Shown: one piece after another, positions 14,559-23,022 of the stretch
How the letters are laid out: the number at the start of each line of letters is the position of its first letter
How positions within the stretch are numbered: the first letter of the stretch is position 1
Assembly: GCA_003223555.1 (NCBI GenBank)
Contig: QHVM01000093.1
Coordinates: forward strand, 31,234-64,631
Direction of reading: 5' to 3'
DNA: 33,398 bases
Origin: Acidobacteriota bacterium
Lineage (GTDB): Bacteria; Acidobacteriota; Vicinamibacteria; Fen-336
Translations under genes and position numbers: made by a program
The notes under the pieces: model-generated
Database searches by the model: none
Told to the model about the DNA's origin: nothing
Seen by the model: only the letters and a program-made list of their open reading frames with translations

Positions 14559-15904
14559 TCCCCGCGCTCATCCTCTATCACCCTTCGCGCCCGGTGGTGC
14601 TGAGGGCGCTGGAGCTGTTCGAGACCTCCGGGCGCTCCGACTTCGTGCCGGTGGCCGACCGCCTGCTCGACCATGCCGACCCCGAGCTGCGGGCGGCCGC
14701 GCTTCGGGCGCGCTCGGCGGCCATGCCGGACGAGGCCCTCCTGCGGAAGGGTCTAGACGATCCGAGCCCCGTCGTCCGCGCGACCGCCCTGGTGGGCCTC
14801 GTCGCCGGCGGCTGGTTGCCGAAGTCGACCGGCCTCGACGAGCTGCTCCGCACCGCGGAGGCCCAGGCCGCCCTCGCCCGCGCCATCCGCCGCCAGCCGT
14901 CGCCGGCCTTCGAGGACGCCCTGCTGGCGCTGGCCGAGGCCCCCTCGCCCGAGGTGCAGGCCCTCGCCGCGGAGGCGATGGGCGCCGTGAAGAGCCCCCG
15001 GTTCTTTCCCGCGCTCCTCTCGATGCTGGGCACGCGGGAGGCGCGGCGGGCGGCCCGGACGGCGTTCCTGGAGCACGGCGAGGACGCGCTGCGGTTCCTC
15101 GACGAGGCGCTCGGCGACTGGTCGCTGCCCCACGAGATCCGGCGCCACCTGCCCCGCACCATCAGCCGGTTCGCGCCGGCGCCGGCCGCCGCCGTCCTCC
15201 TGCGGCACCTGCTGCCCGAGCCGGCCGGGATGGTCCGCTTCCGCATGATCCGGGGCCTGGGCCGCATCGCGGCCGACCATCCCGACGTGCGGCTGGACGC
15301 GGCGGTGCTGAACGAGGCGACCGCCCGCACGCTGGAGGCCTCGTTCCGACTCATGCACTGGCGCTCCGTCCTGGAGCACGGGGCGGCGGAGGAGCCGCAC
15401 CGGGCCACGCGCGGGCACGAGCTGCTCACGACCCTCCTCCGCGACAAGGAGGTCGATGCAGTGGAGCGGCTCTTCCGCCTGCTCGGCCTCCAATACCGCG
15501 GGGAGGACCTGCGGCAGATCCACCGCGGCCTGCGCAACACCAACCCCAAGGTGCGCTCGGGCAGCCGCGAGCTGCTCGAGAACCTGCTCGATCCGCCGCT
15601 GCGGGAGGCGGTGCTGGCCCTGGTGGACGAGGCCCCCGCCGAGCTGCGCCTCGCCCAGGCGATGGCCTACTACCGGGCGCCCCTGCTCGATTACGAATCG
15701 GTCCTGGTGGCCCTGCTCGAGCAGTCGAGCGAGAGCGTGCAGAGCCTGGCCGCATACCACGTGGGCGAGCTGGGCCTGACCTCCCTCAAGGGCCGACTGG
15801 AGGACATCGAGCTGCGCCGGACGGGCTTCTTCGTCTCCCGGGTGATCGAGCGGGCGCTGCGCCTGCTCGCCGGGCCTCCCGAGGGCCTCGTCCATGCCCG
15901 CTAG
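14450..15904 (+). CDS. HEAT-repeat domain, C-terminal part of the broken translocase-HEAT protein
   Basis: From DLGSLETLIAALSSRDDAEVRGAIDLL onward the frame encodes about 480 residues of helical repeats with alternating hydrophobic faces. Typical HEAT helices are EVRGAIDLL, HPSRPVVLRALELF, DPELRAAALRARS, DPSPVVRATALVGLVA and SESVQSLAAYHVGELG. There is no TM segment, so it is probably a cytoplasmic scaffold. A GTG at 14450 could serve as a local start, but no ribosome-binding site is there, and the segment follows directly from the carrier's last helix. I read it as the detached C-terminal domain of one gene. Its stop overlaps the next gene's ATG by 11 bases, so coupling to the cNMP-domain protein is strong. 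Confidence 0.75.
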   Translation: MDLGSLETLIAALSSRDDAEVRGAIDLLAAEGRARLIPALILYHPSRPVVLRALELFETSGRSDFVPVADRLLDHADPELRAAALRARSAAMPDEALLRKGLDDPSPVVRATALVGLVAGGWLPKSTGLDELLRTAEAQAALARAIRRQPSPAFEDALLALAEAPSPEVQALAAEAMGAVKSPRFFPALLSMLGTREARRAARTAFLEHGEDALRFLDEALGDWSLPHEIRRHLPRTISRFAPAPAAAVLLRHLLPEPAGMVRFRMIRGLGRIAADHPDVRLDAAVLNEATARTLEASFRLMHWRSVLEHGAAEEPHRATRGHELLTTLLRDKEVDAVERLFRLLGLQYRGEDLRQIHRGLRNTNPKVRSGSRELLENLLDPPLREAVLALVDEAPAELRLAQAMAYYRAPLLDYESVLVALLEQSSESVQSLAAYHVGELGLTSLKGRLEDIELRRTGFFVSRVIERALRLLAGPPEGLVHAR

Positions 15905-16877
15905 CCCGCACATCTCGGGCCCCGTCGAGCGCCTGCTCGCCCTCAAGCGGATGCCGATGCTGGCCGGCCTGCCCGCCGAGGAGCTGAGTGTCGTGGCGGA
16001 GCACGCCCGGGAGCGCTTCTTCCCCAAGGGAAGCGTCCTGCTGCGCGAGGGGGAGCCGATCTCGGCCCTGCACGTGCTCCTGGACGGCAAGGTCCACCTC
16101 TCGCGTCGCGGCCGGGTGCTCGGTCACGTCACGGCCGACGGCGCGGTGGGCGGAGCGGCGATGCTGGCCCGCGACAGCGACGGCCTGCAGGCGGTGGCCG
16201 AGACGGACACCCTGGCGCTGGAGCTGGAGGCGGATGCTGTCCTCGAGATCTTCGAGGACCACTTCCCCATCCTCCATCACGCGCTGCGCGAGAACTGCCG
16301 GACCCTCATCGACCTCATGGGCCGGCTGCCGGGCGAGCTGTACGCGCAGGCCTTCCCGCCGACCGCGGCCGCCGCGGGACCGGCCTCCGACCTCGACCTC
16401 GTGGACCGGATCGTGTTCTTGCGCCAGGTCTCTCCCTTCAACCGGAGCAGCGTCAACGCCCTCGCCCAGCTGTCGCGGGGCCTGGCCGAGGCGTCCTTCC
16501 CCGCGGGCACCCCACTGTGGGAGGAGGGCGACAGCTCGGGCAGCGTGCTGCTGGTCGTGCGAGGGACGGCGGCCGGGAACGCGCGGGACGGCGCGGCGCG
16601 GTGGAACGCGGGACCGGGGGCGGCGATGGGAGCGGTGGAGTCGATGGCCGAGCGGCCCCGCTGGTACTCGGTCACGGCCGCGACGCCGCTGACCGCTCTC
16701 CACGGCCCGATGGAGGCGCTCATCGACGTCTTCGAGGACAACTTCGAGATGGCGATGGACTACCTGGCGGTGATCGCGCGCTGGCAGATCCGGGTCCTCG
16801 AGATGCGCGTGGCCGCCGGAGGACGCGACCTCGAGCGCTTCTACGGCTGCGACGAAGCCCCCGACGATCCGACCTGA
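15894..16877 (+). CDS. Tandem cyclic-nucleotide-binding-domain protein
   Basis: 327 residues with two cNMP-binding (CAP_ED-like) beta-rolls. The first (about 25-145) reads LKRMPMLAGLPAEELSVVAEHAR, FPKGSVLLREGEPISALHVLLDGKVHLSRRG and then a GAVGGAAMLARDS cassette. The second (about 175-300) reads VSPFNRSSVNALAQLSRG, FPAGTPLWEEGDSSGSVLLVVRGTA and GAAMGAVESMAE. Neither cassette has the full RxA cAMP-binding consensus (FGExALxxxxPRxAT), so nucleotide binding may be lost or altered. There is no DNA-binding or TM part. It overlaps the HEAT frame by 11 bases and is followed by a second carrier. It probably acts as a regulatory subunit for the HEAT/translocase system, by inference from order. Confidence 0.82.
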   Translation: MPASPHISGPVERLLALKRMPMLAGLPAEELSVVAEHARERFFPKGSVLLREGEPISALHVLLDGKVHLSRRGRVLGHVTADGAVGGAAMLARDSDGLQAVAETDTLALELEADAVLEIFEDHFPILHHALRENCRTLIDLMGRLPGELYAQAFPPTAAAAGPASDLDLVDRIVFLRQVSPFNRSSVNALAQLSRGLAEASFPAGTPLWEEGDSSGSVLLVVRGTAAGNARDGAARWNAGPGAAMGAVESMAERPRWYSVTAATPLTALHGPMEALIDVFEDNFEMAMDYLAVIARWQIRVLEMRVAAGGRDLERFYGCDEAPDDPT

Positions 16878-16962
16878 CGGGACGAGCGACCCGGCGTGGC
16901 CGGGGCCTGACGCGCAGCGGCGGCCCGGGCGCCGTCCGATGCTATGCTTCGTGACTCCTGCG

Positions 16963-18315
16963 ATGCCCTCCGATCCCTCGCCACCCGCGTCCTCGCCTGC
17001 TCCCGGCTTCCTCGACCGGCTGCTGCGCCTCTTCAGCGACGTGCGGCCGGGGGAGAGCGGCACCGTGCTCCTGATGCTGCTCAACCTGTTCCTGCTGTTC
17101 TTCGGCTACTACGTCATGAAGGTCGTTCGCGACACCGTCATAGTGGCGAGCGGCGGCGCGACGTCGAAGGCGTACTCCTCCGCCGGGCAGGCGCTGGTCT
17201 TGATGGGCTTCATCCCGCTCTATAGCTGGTTCGCCAGCCAGGTCGGCCGCCTGAAGCTGATCGTGGCGGTGATGCTCTTCTTCATCGGAACCCTGGAGCT
17301 GTTCGCGGTGGGCTTCGCGCACGACGTGTCCTGGATCGCCGTCGCCTTCTTCATCTGGCTGGGCATCTACAACGTCGCCACCCCCGCTCAATTCTGGTCG
17401 TTCGCGAACGATCTCTACCGCAAGGACGCCGGCGAGCGGCTCTTCCCGGTCATCGCGATCGGAGCCACGGCCGGTGCCCCGCTCGGCTCCGAGCTGGCCG
17501 CGCTCCTATTCAAGGCGCGGGTGGGCGTCTTCGCGATGCTTCAGATCGCCGCCGTCATCCTGCTCGTCACGGTCGCGCTCTACGCCGCCGTGCAACAGCG
17601 GGAATCGCGGCGGCCGGGCCAGGCCCGGGTCGCACAGGCGCCCATCGGCTCGGGGCAGGGTTTCTCACTGGTCTTCGCCAGCCGCTACCTGCGGCTCATC
17701 GCGCTGCTGCTGGTCCTGCTCAACGTGGTGAACACGAACGGGAACTTCATCCTGGACTCGGCATTCGACCGGGCGGCGACCGCCGCGGCCACCGCCGATC
17801 CGTCGGTGAGCCGGAAGGACGCGCTGGGAGTCTTCTACGGCCAGTTCTACTTCTACCAGAACATCCTCGCCGTCCTGCTCCAGGCCCTGCTCGTCTCGCG
17901 GATCGTCAAGCGCTTCGGCTTGCCGGGGGTGATCCTGACGCTCCCGTTCGTTGCCCTCGGCGGATATGGGCTGGCGGCCATGAGCGCCGGGCTCGCGGTG
18001 ATCTGGACCGTGAAGCTCGCGGAGAACGCCACCGATTACTCGGTCATGAACACGGGCCGGCAACTGCTGTGGCTGCCCACGCGCCGGGAAGAGAAGTACA
18101 AGGCCAAGCAGACGGTGGACACGTTCTTCGTCCGCGCCGGCGACGTCATCTCCGCCATCCTGGTGGCGGCCGGCGTCGCGGCGCTGGGCCTGCAACCTCG
18201 TGGTTTTGCCGTGCTGAACCTGGTGCTCGTCGGCGCCTGGCTGGCCGTGGCCGTCCTGGTGCTCCGGGAGAACCGCCGGGTCGCGGCGCAGGCGGAGAGC
18301 ACCGAGGCCGCCTGA
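16963..18315 (+). CDS. Second ATP/ADP-translocase-like (TLC) integral membrane carrier
   Basis: About 450 residues and about 11-12 TM helices. FSDVRPGESGTVLLMLLNLF and YYVMKVVRDTVIV at the N-terminus, NVATPAQFWSFANDLY, GERLFPVIAIGATAGAPLGS, and LPTRREEKYKAKQTVDTFFVRAGD in the late loop are typical of the NTP/NDP exchange transporter-like branch found in free-living bacteria. The intact sequence shows what the first carrier should look like. Substrate is not known for these free-living homologues, and nucleotide exchange should not be assumed. I chose ATG 16963; ATG 16939 and GTG 16951 are in frame, and no start has a good ribosome-binding site. The gene is followed 13 bases later by the Omp85 protein. 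Confidence 0.85.
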   Translation: MPSDPSPPASSPAPGFLDRLLRLFSDVRPGESGTVLLMLLNLFLLFFGYYVMKVVRDTVIVASGGATSKAYSSAGQALVLMGFIPLYSWFASQVGRLKLIVAVMLFFIGTLELFAVGFAHDVSWIAVAFFIWLGIYNVATPAQFWSFANDLYRKDAGERLFPVIAIGATAGAPLGSELAALLFKARVGVFAMLQIAAVILLVTVALYAAVQQRESRRPGQARVAQAPIGSGQGFSLVFASRYLRLIALLLVLLNVVNTNGNFILDSAFDRAATAAATADPSVSRKDALGVFYGQFYFYQNILAVLLQALLVSRIVKRFGLPGVILTLPFVALGGYGLAAMSAGLAVIWTVKLAENATDYSVMNTGRQLLWLPTRREEKYKAKQTVDTFFVRAGDVISAILVAAGVAALGLQPRGFAVLNLVLVGAWLAVAVLVLRENRRVAAQAESTEAA

Positions 18316-18328
18316 GAAAGGATCTCCC

Positions 18329-20884
18329 GTGATGACGAGTCGATCGTCCCGGCCCCTGTTCGCCCTGGTGCTCTCGGCTCTCCCCATCGCCGCACGCGCC
18401 CAGGCCCGGGACGCGGCGCCGAGCCAGACGGTGGTGGTGACCGCGGGCGCCCACTACGCGGCGGGCGGCTTGCACCGCTTCCTCCTCGGCGACGACTACC
18501 GGGACCTGTGGACGATGCCGATCCGGGTCGAAGTCCTCGACCTGCACGCCTATGCCGGAGGGTTGAAGCCGGCCTTCCGCGTCGGAGGCCAGGAGACCAA
18601 GGGTCTGGCCATGAAGGGCGCCGACGGCCGGGACTACACGTTCCGGGGCATCGACAAGGACCCGTCGGGCGTCCTGCCCCCCGACCTCCAGGGCACGATC
18701 GCCGAGCGCATCGTGCAGGACCAGATCGCATCCGCCCAGCCCGCGGCGCCGGTCGTGGTGGCGCCGCTGCTGGAGGCCGCCGGCGTCCTCCACGTGACGC
18801 CGAGGATCGTGGTCATGCCGGACGACCCCGCCCTCGGGGAGTTCCGCCCCGTGTTCGCCGGCCTGCTCGGGCTCATCGAGGAGTACCCGCAGCCGGCGAC
18901 GAAGGACCACGCTGGCTTCGCCGGCTCCGCCGAGATCGTCAACGGCACCGAGATGCTCAAGCGCCTCCGCGAGAGCCCCCGCACTCGGGCCGACGCGCGG
19001 GCGTTCCTGCGTGCGCGCCTCATGGACATGTTCATGGGCGACTGGGACCGCCATCTCAAGCAGTGGCGCTGGGCCCGCATCCCCGGCCAGGCGCTCTGGC
19101 CGCCGATCCCGGAGGACCGCGACCAGGCGTTCTCGCGCTTCGAGGGGCTGGTGCTCACGATGGCCCGGCCGCGCCAGCCGCGCTTCGTGGTCTTCGGCCG
19201 CGAGTATCCGGGGATCGTGGGCCTGACCTTCAACGGCTGGGACCAGGACCGCCGGCTCCTCGCGGAGCTGGAGAAGCCAGCGTGGGACGAGATCGCGGCC
19301 GACCTCAAGGGGCGCCTCACCGACAGGGTGATCGAGGACGCCGTCAAGAGGATGCCGGAGGAGTACTACCGGCGCGACGGCGCCCGCATGACCGCGGCGC
19401 TGAAGGCCCGCCGCGACGCGCTGCCCGCCGAAGCGGCCCGCTTCTATCGGCACCTGGCCCGCGAGGCGTACGTGGAGGGCACGGACCAGGCCGAGGCCGC
19501 GCAGATCCGCCATCTCGAGGGCGGTGACGTCGAGGTCGTCCTCGCGCCCGCCGAGGGCGGGGGCGCGCCGTTCTTCCGCCGGCGCTTCCACGCCTCGGAG
19601 ACGCACGAGATCCGCATCGACCTGCGGGGCGGCAACGACCGCGTGACCGTCAGCGGCGGCAAGTCGGGCGCGATCCTGGTGCGGGTCGTCGGCGGCAGCG
19701 GCGAGGACGTGTTCGACGATTCGGCCGGCGGCGGCACCCGCTTTTCCGACTCCGCCGGTGCGCGCCTCGTGGCCGGTCCGGGCTCGCACCTCGACCGGCG
19801 CGAGTACGTCCCGCCGCCGCCCAACAAGCAGGCGCCGTGGATCCCGCCCCGGGACTGGGGGCGCCAGACGCTCACGCAGGCGCTCGTCGGCTTCAACCCC
19901 GATATCGGCGTGTTCCTCGGGCTGCAGCTCGACACGAGGGCGTTCGGCTTCCGCCAGGACCCGTACGCGAACCGGCAGATCATCCGGGCGGGCTATGCGA
20001 CCACGGCGCGCAGCGGGCGGGTCGAGTACGAGGGTGAGTTCCGGCGATCCAACTCACCTGTCTTCACCAGCCTCTTCGCCCGCGCCTCCGGCATCGAGAT
20101 CCTGCGCTTCTACGGGTTCGGCAACGAGACCTCCAACGCCGGGCCGGACCAGTCCTTCAAGGCCAGGCAGGACCAGCTCGTCCTGGAGCCCTCGGTGGGC
20201 GTCTTCCTCACGCCCCGCCTGATGCTGTCCCTGGGTCCGCGCGTGAAGTACGCCAAGACCGATCTCGCGCCCGGCCGATTCATCACCGCGACCCAGCCGT
20301 ATGGCGTCGACAAGTTCGGAGAGGCCGGGCTCGGCGGCGGGCTTCGCTTCGACGGCCGCGATCACCCGGCCAACGCCACGCGCGGGCTGCTTTTCGACAC
20401 GGCGGGCAGCTTCTACCCGAAGATGTGGGACGTGAAGACTGCGTTCGGCGAGGTCCACGGGGACGTGGCCACGTACCTTTCCGCCTCCTCGTCCTTCCTC
20501 CAGCCGACGCTCGCCCTGCGCGCGGGCGGGAAGCGGGTGTGGGGCGACTACCCGTTCTTCGAGGCGGCATTCATCGGCGGCAGCACCACCGTGCGCGGCT
20601 TCCGGGCCCAGCGGTTCGCCGGAGACGGCGCCGTCTACGGCAACGCGGAGCTGAGGCTGAGGATCGCCCGCGTCTTCATCGTCCTCCCGGCGGATCTGGG
20701 CGTGTTCGGGCTCGCCGACGGGGGCCGCGTCTATCTCGCGGGCGAGACGTCGGACAAGTGGCACACCGCCGCGGGCGGCGGGATCTGGCTCTCGTTCCTG
20801 AACCGCGACGCGACGTTCACGCTGGCGGTGGCGACCAGCGAGGAGCGCACCGGCGTGTACATCCGCGCCGGGTTTGTTTTTTAA
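18329..20884 (+). CDS. Outer-membrane Omp85/BamA-type barrel with N-terminal kinase-like domain
   Basis: 851 residues. A signal peptide (to about residue 24, ending AARA) is followed by a roughly 450-residue N-terminal domain. Its features are YAAGGLHRFLLGDDYRDLWTMPI, a lysine-bearing strand RVGGQETKGLAMKG, GDWDRHLKQW (D238 to H242) and PEDRDQAFSRF (D263 to F268). The last two look like the catalytic and metal-binding blocks of distant kinase folds (HipA/CotH/Fam20-like); this is a resemblance, not an identification. The C-terminal third is an Omp85 barrel with the STTVRGFRAQRF lock motif and a terminal Phe (AGFVF). In Bacteroidota a similar region is fused to metallophosphatase-barrel proteins. 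Start GTG 18329 or ATG 18332, both after AAGGA. It sits last in the translocase cluster. Confidence 0.8.
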   Translation: MMTSRSSRPLFALVLSALPIAARAQARDAAPSQTVVVTAGAHYAAGGLHRFLLGDDYRDLWTMPIRVEVLDLHAYAGGLKPAFRVGGQETKGLAMKGADGRDYTFRGIDKDPSGVLPPDLQGTIAERIVQDQIASAQPAAPVVVAPLLEAAGVLHVTPRIVVMPDDPALGEFRPVFAGLLGLIEEYPQPATKDHAGFAGSAEIVNGTEMLKRLRESPRTRADARAFLRARLMDMFMGDWDRHLKQWRWARIPGQALWPPIPEDRDQAFSRFEGLVLTMARPRQPRFVVFGREYPGIVGLTFNGWDQDRRLLAELEKPAWDEIAADLKGRLTDRVIEDAVKRMPEEYYRRDGARMTAALKARRDALPAEAARFYRHLAREAYVEGTDQAEAAQIRHLEGGDVEVVLAPAEGGGAPFFRRRFHASETHEIRIDLRGGNDRVTVSGGKSGAILVRVVGGSGEDVFDDSAGGGTRFSDSAGARLVAGPGSHLDRREYVPPPPNKQAPWIPPRDWGRQTLTQALVGFNPDIGVFLGLQLDTRAFGFRQDPYANRQIIRAGYATTARSGRVEYEGEFRRSNSPVFTSLFARASGIEILRFYGFGNETSNAGPDQSFKARQDQLVLEPSVGVFLTPRLMLSLGPRVKYAKTDLAPGRFITATQPYGVDKFGEAGLGGGLRFDGRDHPANATRGLLFDTAGSFYPKMWDVKTAFGEVHGDVATYLSASSSFLQPTLALRAGGKRVWGDYPFFEAAFIGGSTTVRGFRAQRFAGDGAVYGNAELRLRIARVFIVLPADLGVFGLADGGRVYLAGETSDKWHTAAGGGIWLSFLNRDATFTLAVATSEERTGVYIRAGFVF

Positions 20885-20981
20885 CGCAGAGGTCACGGAG
20901 AACGAACGGAGAGGTCGCAGGGACATTTTGGTGCCGTCTCCGCGTCCTCTCCGTTTTCCTCTGCGTCCTCTGCGTTAAAAA
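20878..20981. repeat. Palindromic intergenic repeat, copy 1 (TTTAACGCAGAGG family)
   Basis: TTTTTAACGCAGAGG at 20878-20892 is perfectly inverted at 20967-20981 (CCTCTGCGTTAAAAA). Between them lie degenerate direct units of AACGGAGAGG / CGCAGGG type on the left and CGCGTCCTCTCCG on the right, so the arms extend imperfectly. It fills the convergent gap exactly, overlapping the stop codons of both flanking genes, and could form a long hairpin acting as a bidirectional terminator. It contains no ORF. Confidence 0.85.
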
Positions 20982-22486
20982 GCTGTTCCAGGCCGGACCA
21001 GCAGCTCGCGGCCGAAGACGCGGGCGAAGCGCTGGTCGAGCGCCCGCGCGCGCCAGCCGAGGAGCGCCGGCATCTCCACCACGACCCCGCCCTCGACGAG
21101 GCGGCAGGAGAGGCTGAGCGCAGCGCCCGGAGAGCACCGCTCCTCCAGGTCGTCGGCCAGAGCGAGGAGGACGCCCGCCCGCTCCACGGCGTCGCGGTCC
21201 TCCCGTCCGAGGAGCGGCGCGTAGCGCGCCGGGCTCGCCTCCTCGTCCCCCGCCGAGAGGACGACCAGGGCCAACAGGGCCACCTGGCGGTGGGTGAAGC
21301 CGTCGAGATCCGAGGCCAGGATGAAGTCGGACGTGTGCTCGCGGCGGTCGAAGAAGTCGAGCGCGCGCCCCATGTCGAGGACGTGGGCGGCGTGGCGCAG
21401 CGCCTCCCGCAGCTCGGGGTCGCCGCCCGGCACGAGCACGCTCCAGAGAGCCTCGGCCACCCCGACGCGGCGCTCCGCGTGGGCGGCGTCCCAGCCCGCG
21501 AAGCGGCCGGTGAGCGAGGCCACCGAGCGCTCGCGCACCTGGGCCGCGGTGGGCATCTCCTCGCCGAGAAGGCTGTAAGCCAGTCCCTCCCGCACCCCCT
21601 CTCCCGATACGCGGACGTGGGCCGCCCCCACGTCGCCCATCAGGGTCTCGATGGCAAGCGCCCCGCCGACGATCGAGTCGCCGCGCTCGCCGCTCAGCCC
21701 CGGCACCCGCTCGCGCTTCTCGAGCCGTCGCGAGGCAAGGGTGGCCGCGACCTCACCCGCCGCGTCCCGCGTCAGGACGTAGCCGTGGACGCGCGGGATG
21801 GGGTAGCTGCGCGCGCGGGCGTCGATCTTGGCCATGTTGCGCAGCGTGCCGCCGGTGCCGACCAGCTCCTCGCCCGGGCGCAGGGCGGGGACCCCGGCGT
21901 CCTCGAGGGCGCGGCGCACGTGCTTGCGCAGCCGGCGCAGCTCGTCCTCGGCCGGGGGGTCGCTCGTCAAGAACGCCTGGCTCAGCCGCAACGCGCCCAG
22001 GGGCAGGCTCCAGGCCCGGTCGAGGGTCCGCTGGAAGAACCGCGTGACCTGCAGGCTGCCGCCGCCGAGGTCGAAGAGCAGCCCGTGGTCCACGGGCAAC
22101 CCGCGCACGCCGCCCAGGAACCCGTATCGGGCCTCGGCCTCCCCCTCGATGACGTCGACCGGGAAGCCCAGCTCGGCCCGGAGCTGCTCCATGAGCTCGG
22201 GCCCGTTCTCCGCGTCCCTCAGCGCCGCCGTCGCCACCCCGACGATCCGCTCCGCCCCCGCGCCCATCGCGAGGGCGCGGAAGTCTCGCAGCGTTTCCCG
22301 GACGTGGGCCACCGTCCCGGGGCTCAGCCGGTGCTCGCGGTCCACGTCGCGGACGAGGCGGAGGGCGGCGCGGCTGCTGGCGAGGATGTGGAGCTGGCGG
22401 GCGGCGTCGAGGCCGTAGCCCACCACCCGCGCGGAGTTGGAGCCGATGTCGATGACCGCGACGCGCCGAGGCGGTCCTACGGCCAC
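20975..22486 (-). CDS. Ppx/GppA-family exopolyphosphatase / guanosine pentaphosphatase
   Basis: About 503 residues. The ASKHA phosphate-binding motifs are VAVIDIGSNSARVVGYG at the N-terminus, GEAEARYGFLGG and FDLGGGSLQV; VGTGGTLRNMAKI and the GERGDSIVGGALAIETLM block follow. The C-terminal 200 residues form the helical HD-like domain (AAHVLDMGRALDFFDRREHTSDFIL and FTHRQVALLALVVL). It hydrolyses terminal phosphates of polyphosphate and/or pppGpp in the cytoplasm; Ppx and GppA cannot be told apart here. GTG 22486 is favoured: GAGG lies seven bases upstream and it overlaps the preceding TPR gene's TAG. The gene ends inside the palindromic repeat, its last codons (GTAF) being supplied by the repeat's right arm. 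Confidence 0.9.
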   Translation of the reverse strand: MAVGPPRRVAVIDIGSNSARVVGYGLDAARQLHILASSRAALRLVRDVDREHRLSPGTVAHVRETLRDFRALAMGAGAERIVGVATAALRDAENGPELMEQLRAELGFPVDVIEGEAEARYGFLGGVRGLPVDHGLLFDLGGGSLQVTRFFQRTLDRAWSLPLGALRLSQAFLTSDPPAEDELRRLRKHVRRALEDAGVPALRPGEELVGTGGTLRNMAKIDARARSYPIPRVHGYVLTRDAAGEVAATLASRRLEKRERVPGLSGERGDSIVGGALAIETLMGDVGAAHVRVSGEGVREGLAYSLLGEEMPTAAQVRERSVASLTGRFAGWDAAHAERRVGVAEALWSVLVPGGDPELREALRHAAHVLDMGRALDFFDRREHTSDFILASDLDGFTHRQVALLALVVLSAGDEEASPARYAPLLGREDRDAVERAGVLLALADDLEERCSPGAALSLSCRLVEGGVVVEMPALLGWRARALDQRFARVFGRELLVRPGTAF

Positions 22487-23022
22487 CGCTGGCCTCGCCG
22501 GGCGGCGTCGAAGGTGGCCTGGGCGGCCGGACGGCTCTCGAAATAAGCCGGATCGAGGCGGGCGGCCGCCTCGAAGGCGGCCACCGCGTCGTCCGCCCGG
22601 CCCAGCTCGGCCAGGGCCACCCCCAGCTCCGCATACGCGGCCGGCTCGTTCGGCCGCAGCCGGATCGACTCCTGCAGCGGCCCCAGCGCGTCGGCCGGCC
22701 GGCCGGTGAGGTACAGCAGGGCGCTTCCGAGCCGCCGCTGGGCCTCGGCATCGCCGGGGCGGGCGCGCACGTCGTCCCGGTACACCTCGACCGCGTCGTC
22801 CCAGCGCTTCAGGGCGGCCAGCCGGCCCGCCAGCACGCGGCGCAGCGTGGCCGCGCGGGCGGCGGGAAGGGCGAGCGCCAGCGCCTGCTGGCATGCGGTC
22901 ACGCCCTCCTCGCCGGGACGCTCCAGGCACTCCCTCACGATCTCCGACTTCGGGCCGGCGGCGGCCGCGACGCCGGGGAGAGCCGTGCCCAGGAGCGGCG
23001 CCAGGAGCAGGACCGCGCTCAG
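22477..23022 (-). CDS. Secreted TPR protein with an apparent CTG start
   Basis: About 181 residues: a signal peptide (LSAVLLLAPLLGTALP then GVAAAA) and three or more TPR-like helical pairs (DDAVEVYRDDVRARPGDAEAQRRLG, ADALGPLQESIRLRPNEPAAYAELG and DDAVAAFEAAARLDPAYF). The frame has no ATG, GTG or TTG that keeps the signal peptide, and none in the region just upstream. AAGGAGG lies four bases before a CTG at 23022, and this CTG overlaps the dehydrogenase stop as CTGA, mirroring the GTGA and ATGA couplings elsewhere in the window. An ATT just before it is too close to the ribosome site. The protein is probably periplasmic, between a dehydrogenase and a phosphatase. No partner can be named. Confidence 0.8.
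   Translation of the reverse strand: MSAVLLLAPLLGTALPGVAAAAGPKSEIVRECLERPGEEGVTACQQALALALPAARAATLRRVLAGRLAALKRWDDAVEVYRDDVRARPGDAEAQRRLGSALLYLTGRPADALGPLQESIRLRPNEPAAYAELGVALAELGRADDAVAAFEAAARLDPAYFESRPAAQATFDAARRGQRWP

Noticed and set aside
15894-16877. CRP-like transcription factor
   Set aside because: Two cNMP-type domains but no helix-turn-helix segment.
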